Assembly (NCBI GenBank): GCA_036971475.1
Contig: JBAIZL010000003.1
Span: 47,847,842 to 47,911,841, forward strand
Direction: 5' to 3'
Length of the DNA: 64,000 bases
Source: Prosapia bicincta
Taxonomy: Eukaryota > Arthropoda > Insecta > Hemiptera > Cercopidae
A model generated the notes under the pieces. The model was not told the origin of the DNA and did no database searches. It saw only the letters and a list, made by a program, of their open reading frames with translations. The translations under genes and the position numbers were made by a program. Shown one piece after another: positions 59,231 through 64,000 of this stretch (its first letter is position 1; each line of letters opens with the position of its first letter).

Positions 59231-59405
59231 TTATAATATTACAATAAAAATATTGGCAAAACCATAATACCAAAAAAAATAATCAAAGTTAATAATTATT
59301 ACAAGTTACCCTAGATTAAACTCTAATGTTCATTTCGACGACCTGTTATCATCATCATCAGAATGTCTTATTACAATCTAGAATGCAACGAAATAAAAAC
59401 TACAC
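59230..59405 (-). mobile_element. Penelope-like terminal fragment, family B
   Basis: Collinear with 34690-34880. It carries the better hammerhead-like core of the two (next entry). Confidence 0.45.
59318..59372 (-). ncRNA. Hammerhead-like motif, family B
   Basis: In complement: CTGATGA (plus-strand 59355-59361), stem II GATGA/TCGTC with one G-T pair and a 7-nt loop, GAAA, stem III ATG-AA-CAT, then T as cleavage residue. The flanking AGACATT and AGAGTTT can form an imperfect stem I. The core consensus is complete. Confidence 0.5.
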
Positions 59406-59639
59406 TGCCCTCAATACCTAACTACATACCTTCCATTACCAATAATATTTAAAATAAAAAAATGCTTTAACCTTCTCATCAAATAACATTATTGTCATCA
59501 ACAGGAGCCTGTGCACTCGCCAACAGTTAAAACTAGACTGTTTTTACAAGAAATATTTTTAGTTATTGTTGGCAAGTGAAGAGGTTGCTAATATTATTAA
59601 ATTGAGGAAAATTGTGCATTTTAACTATTTTTCTTAAAT

Positions 59640-60850
59640 AAATGAATAAATTACATCGGTTTTTCAAACATCCTAGCCTCTGTGGCGGAACCCTGTTAAT
59701 GGATCTACACCAAAACTCAAACGATCCATCCTGGGAATATGTCAAACAATCCCTCTAAATTTCATTAACTTCTGTTAAGCTGTATAGGCAGGCGCCCATA
59801 ATACAGATACATACATACATAGATACATCGGTTTTTCCTAAGCCTCTAGGGCGGAGCCCTTAGGATGGATCTACACCAAACCTCAAACGATCCATCCTAG
59901 GAATATCTCAAACAATCCCTCTAAATTTCATTAACTTCTGTTAAGCTGTATAGGCAGGCGCCCATAATACAGATACATACATACATACATCGGTTTTTCC
60001 TAAGCCTCTGGGGTGAAGCCCTGAGGATGGATCTACACCAAACCCCAAACGATCCATCCTAGGAATATGTCAAACAATCCCTTTAAATTTCAATAACTTC
60101 TGTTAAGCTGTGTAGGCACCCGTAATATAAATACATACATACATACACACATCGGGTTTTCCTAAGCCTCTGGGGCGGACCCCTTAAGATGGATCTACAC
60201 CAATCATCAAAATATTCATCCTGGGAATATGTCAAACAATCCCTCTAAATTTCATTAACGTCTGTTAAGCTGTATAGGCAGTCGCCCATAATACAGATAC
60301 ATACATACATACACACATCGTTTGTTCCTAAGCCTCTGGGGCGGAGCCCTTAGGATGGATCTACACCAAACCTCAAACGATCCGTCCTAGGAATATGTCA
60401 AACAATCCCTTTAAGTTTCATTAGCTTCTGTTACGCTGTATAGGCGCCCGTAATATAAATACATACATACATACATCGGTTTTCCAAAGCCTCTGGGGCG
60501 GAGCCTTGAGGATGGATCTACACCAAACCTCAAAATATCCATCCTGGAAATATGTCAAACAATTCCTCTAATTTTTTATTAACTTCTGTTAAGCTGTATA
60601 GGCAGGCGCAAATAATATAGACATACATACACACATACATACATCGAGTTTTCCCAAGACTCGGGGGCGGAGCCCTGTAAATGGATCTACAACAAACTTC
60701 ACAGGAACCATCCTCGGAACATGTTAAACAAACCTTCCAAATTTCAACAATTTCTGTTCATCGATTTAGGTGTCTATAACATACATACATACACACATAG
60801 ATGCATACATGCATACATACTCGATACATACAACATGCATACATACATAC
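59640..60850. repeat. Minisatellite, 160-170 bp unit, seven to eight copies
   Basis: ATCGGTTTTTCCTAAGCCTC or variants start units at about 59654, 59826, 59988, 60150, 60316, 60474 and 60642. Each has TCTGGGGCGGAGCCCTTAGG, a hairpin GGATGGATC...GATCCATCC, TATGTCAAACAATCCCTCTA, AATTTCATTAACTTCTGTTA and a (CATA)n run linking it to the next. Length differences come mostly from the CATA run and a GGCAGGCG indel. The last unit is the most diverged and passes into a long CATA tract at 60780-60860. Confidence 0.95.
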
Positions 60851-60859
60851 ATATCCACA

Positions 60860-62335
60860 AATATCCATTTTTCTAAATATATATATAGACACAATGTACC
60901 TAAATCACAGACGGATCAAGTATAGAGAAATCACTTTAACGTATTCATTACGTATTTACCGGAGAGACAACTAATGCATAAGTTGCAGACAAACCGTAAG
61001 GGATAATGATAATGCGGAAGGGAAGTGAGGGCTCTCCCGGATAAATTGAGACAAATGAGACGCGTCGACCTTTAGCTCTTCCCCTTCCAACGCAGGGGGG
61101 TGCTTTGTGTGATGGATCCAATTGTGAATGTTGCTGGGATAAAAACTCTAGACAAGGGAAAATTTGTCTTTCTTTAGTTGGATACACTGTCGACAGATTG
61201 CTGCCCTATTTGTAAAGGACGGTAGATTGTGCCTAATCTCGAGTTGATAGACTGTACGTGTATACACTCCTAACCTATCTATTGTTAACTCCATGGCTTT
61301 AAATCTATGACACGTTTCTAAAAACTAGCAAATGATTCATTTATCATTCGACATAACATATATAATGATGAAATCTTTTACTTAAGGGAATCTCAGAGCT
61401 ATTGAGTTTATTAGTTTTGGTGAAATTATTGAAAACTACAATTTATCTTTATTTCTTCATTTATTTATTTCTCATTTATCTTTATTGGGAAATTTATGTA
61501 ATTTACATTCTTCTTACATTCTTGTGAAAACATCTTTTACTTTATAATGTTATTAATGCAGTATTTCAAGTGTCTCATTTTCATTTATATTATTAATTCC
61601 AGTTATGTATTTTATAAATCATAATATACATAGCAAATTAATAAAATTATAATTAAAACTATCAGAAGAGAAGAGAAAAACAGAATAAAAAACAGAAAAA
61701 ATATTAGTAATAATACTTAGCATGTGCCTATTACAAAAAGATATAACAGAAAAACTATTCCTAAATGAAAAATGAAAATTAATAATTATACATTCCATGG
61801 ATACAATACTACCAAATAAAACTTGGGCAACATGTTTAAATACATGTTGAAACGTATAGATGAACATGTAAGAAGAGCCTTTACAACTAGAATAGTATTA
61901 CCAGCCTAATAAATATAGATAAGGGCGATTCCCATAAAAAAAATAAAATTTAAAAGATAAACTGTAATAATTTAATTACGTTAAATATACTACAGAATGA
62001 AAATAATAATATAACAAGCAGGATATTGCATGTAGAAGCCTTATCAGTGTAAGTATAATGCAGATATTCTTTTATGTAACAGAGGTCAAAAATAAATAAA
62101 CTGAAAATAATTAAAAAGACGAATAAATGTTATAAATGAATAATAAAAACTTATAGAATTATAAACATACCAATATATGTAAATTTGTTGAACAACAAAT
62201 GAAAACAATGAATAAGTCGTATACACATTTTAAAAAAATGACAGTTTGGTTTCACCGTATCTAGGTTTACAAAATGGCAAAGTTGTATCTTAATACACAG
62301 CGATAAATATAGTAATATTTACATTTTTACTTATG
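60860..62335. other. No recognised gene
   Basis: 60930-61200 is GC-richer and has a 79-codon minus-strand frame (60948-61187) with no recognised domain. The rest is AT-rich spacer. Confidence 0.35.
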
Positions 62336-62500
62336 TAACTCTAGTAAGAGTTCACTCAAAATCTCACTACACCCTGGTTTATTAATTCATACATACTAGT
62401 TTCGACAACGATGTAGCCTTCGTCAGTAAAATGAGTTTGTATGTATTAATAAATTAGTGAGTAGTGAAATTTTGATTAAACTTTTTTTAATTTTTACCGT
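62335..62500. mobile_element. Palindromic element with hammerhead-like core, family D
   Basis: The left arm TTCACTCAAAATCTCACTAC, TTTATTAATTCATACATAC is imperfectly inverted as GTTTGTATGTATTAATAAAT, AGTGAGTAGTGAAATTTTGA on the right. The core lies near the apex (next entry). It is about 165 bp and non-coding. Confidence 0.65.
62390..62432 (-). ncRNA. Hammerhead-like motif, family D
   Basis: In complement: CTGACGA (plus-strand 62420-62426), a weak stem II (GGC/GTC), GAAA, the perfect palindrome ACTAGT as stem III overlapping the final core A, then A as cleavage residue. The core consensus is complete; stem II is only about three pairs including a G-T. Confidence 0.45.
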
Positions 62501-62565
62501 TGTCAGTTGTTCTCAATAGCTCAATAGCTCCAACTTAATATTGTGGCCTAAATATATACTTTAAC

Positions 62566-62837
62566 TCTTTTATACATACATACATTATATACATACATGC
62601 ATTATATACATACATGCATTATATACATTCATGAATTATATACATACATGCATCATATACATACATGCATTATATACATACATGCATTATATACATACAT
62701 ACATTATATACATACATACATTATATACATACATGCATTATATACATACATGCATCATATACATTAATGCATTATATACATACATGCATTATATATATAC
62801 ATGCATCATATACATACATACATTATATTCATACATG

Positions 62838-62903
<66 letters not shown>

Positions 62904-64000
62904 GCATTACATACATACATGCATTATATACATACATGCATTATATACATACATGCATTATATACATACATGCATTATATACATACATGCATTATATACA
63001 TACATGCATTATATACATACATGCATTATATACACACATGCATTATATACACACATGCATTATATACACGCATGCATTATATACATACATGCATTATATA
63101 CATGCATGCATTATATACATGCATGCATTATATACATACATGCATTATATACATACATGCATTATATACATACATGCACTATATACATACATGCACTATA
63201 TACATACATGCAATATATACATACATGCAATATATACATACATGCATTATATACATACATGCATTATATACATACATGCACTATATACATACATGCATTA
63301 TATACATACATGCAATATATACATACATGCATTATATACATACATGCATTATATACATACATGCATTATATACATACATGCATTATATACATACATGCAT
63401 TATATACATACATGCATTATATACATACATGCATTATAATAATACATGCATTATATACATACATGCAGTATAATAATACATGCATTATATACATACATGC
63501 ATTATATACATACATGCATTATATACATACATGCATTATATACATACATGCATTATATACACACATGCATTATATACATACATGCATTATATACATACAT
63601 GCATTATATACATACATGCATTATATACATACATGCATTATATACATACATGCATTATATACATACATGCATTATATACATACATGCATTATATACATAC
63701 ATGCATTATATACATACATGCATTATTTACATACATGCATTATATACATACATGCATTATATACATACATGCATTATATACATACATGCATTATATACAT
63801 ACATGCATTATATACATACATGCATCATATACATACATGCATTATATACATACATGCATTATATACATACTTGCATTATATACATACATGCATTATATAC
63901 ATACATGCATTATATACATACATACATTATATACATACATGCATTATATACATACATGCATCATATACATACATCGATTATATACATACATGCATTATAT
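62566..64000. repeat. 17-bp minisatellite, continuing past the window end
   Basis: ATGCATTATATACATAC is repeated about 80 times with single-base variants (CATCAT, ACACAC, GCAATA), interrupted by a pure (TA)n run at 62840-62900. The long open frames of 280 and 212 codons arise because three 17-bp units make 51 bp free of stops; the product would be repeated MHYIHTCIIYIHALYTY and is not considered a gene. Confidence 0.97.

Noticed and set aside
60000..60040. CCCTGAGGATGGATC in the minisatellite as a hammerhead
   Set aside because: The following hairpin does not lead to GAAA, and most units have TTAGGATGG in place of CTGAGGATGG.
60948..61187. 79-codon GC-richer minus-strand frame
   Set aside because: No domain, no repeat partner and no splice signals that I can support.
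62631..63473. 280-codon open frame
   Set aside because: It is a translated 17-bp minisatellite (51 bp per three units has no stop in two frames); there is no independent sign of coding.

Overview
This is about 64 kb of AT-rich animal (most likely arthropod, probably insect) nuclear DNA. Several things point that way: long (TA)n, (CA)n and (GA)n microsatellites; an errantivirus-like Gag; EN-RT-RNaseH and Jockey-like LINEs; hAT transposases of the ZBED5/GTF2IRD2-like group; and Penelope-type hammerhead motifs. The window has no bacterial gene organisation. I found no intact host gene, tRNA or rRNA. Nearly every long open frame is a transposon remnant, a shadow of one, or a translated simple repeat. 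The species cannot be named from the sequence.

Layout. 1-5 kb: a broken Jockey-like reverse transcriptase (minus strand) in otherwise featureless DNA. 5-15 kb and 43-56.7 kb: two mosaic, paralogous blocks built from the same modules. These modules are a roughly 1 kb repeat here called P (with a diverged sister, S), an exon-like module, minisatellites of about 125 and 172 bp, and a hAT element with matching target-site flanks. In the second block a 4.1 kb LINE (49782-53871) has inserted into the sequence after the hAT; its 13-bp target duplication is visible, and two paralogous empty sites lie in the first block. 15-28 kb: pairs of diverged direct and inverted duplications, microsatellites, and small palindromic elements. 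28.9-33.0 kb: a degenerate satellite of about 165 bp with a three-monomer (about 510 bp) higher-order repeat. 34-40 kb: a LINE RNase H fragment, a second copy of a repeat seen at 24.3-26.1 kb that contains a 208-bp tandem array, the 5' ends of two LTR retrotransposons, and a pogo-like MITE. 56.9-64 kb: a degenerate duplication, a 160-170 bp minisatellite whose monomers carry a hairpin, and a 17-bp minisatellite running off the window end.

The most interesting signal is a set of hammerhead-ribozyme-like cores (CTGANGA, stem II, GAAA, short palindromic stem III, cleavage-type residue). They belong to four sequence-unrelated families at about eight loci, often inside palindromic elements. This matches what is known of Penelope-like retroelements and their non-autonomous relatives. 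The modules do not form a pathway; the window is best read as a repeat graveyard shaped by segmental duplication, nested insertion and satellite expansion.
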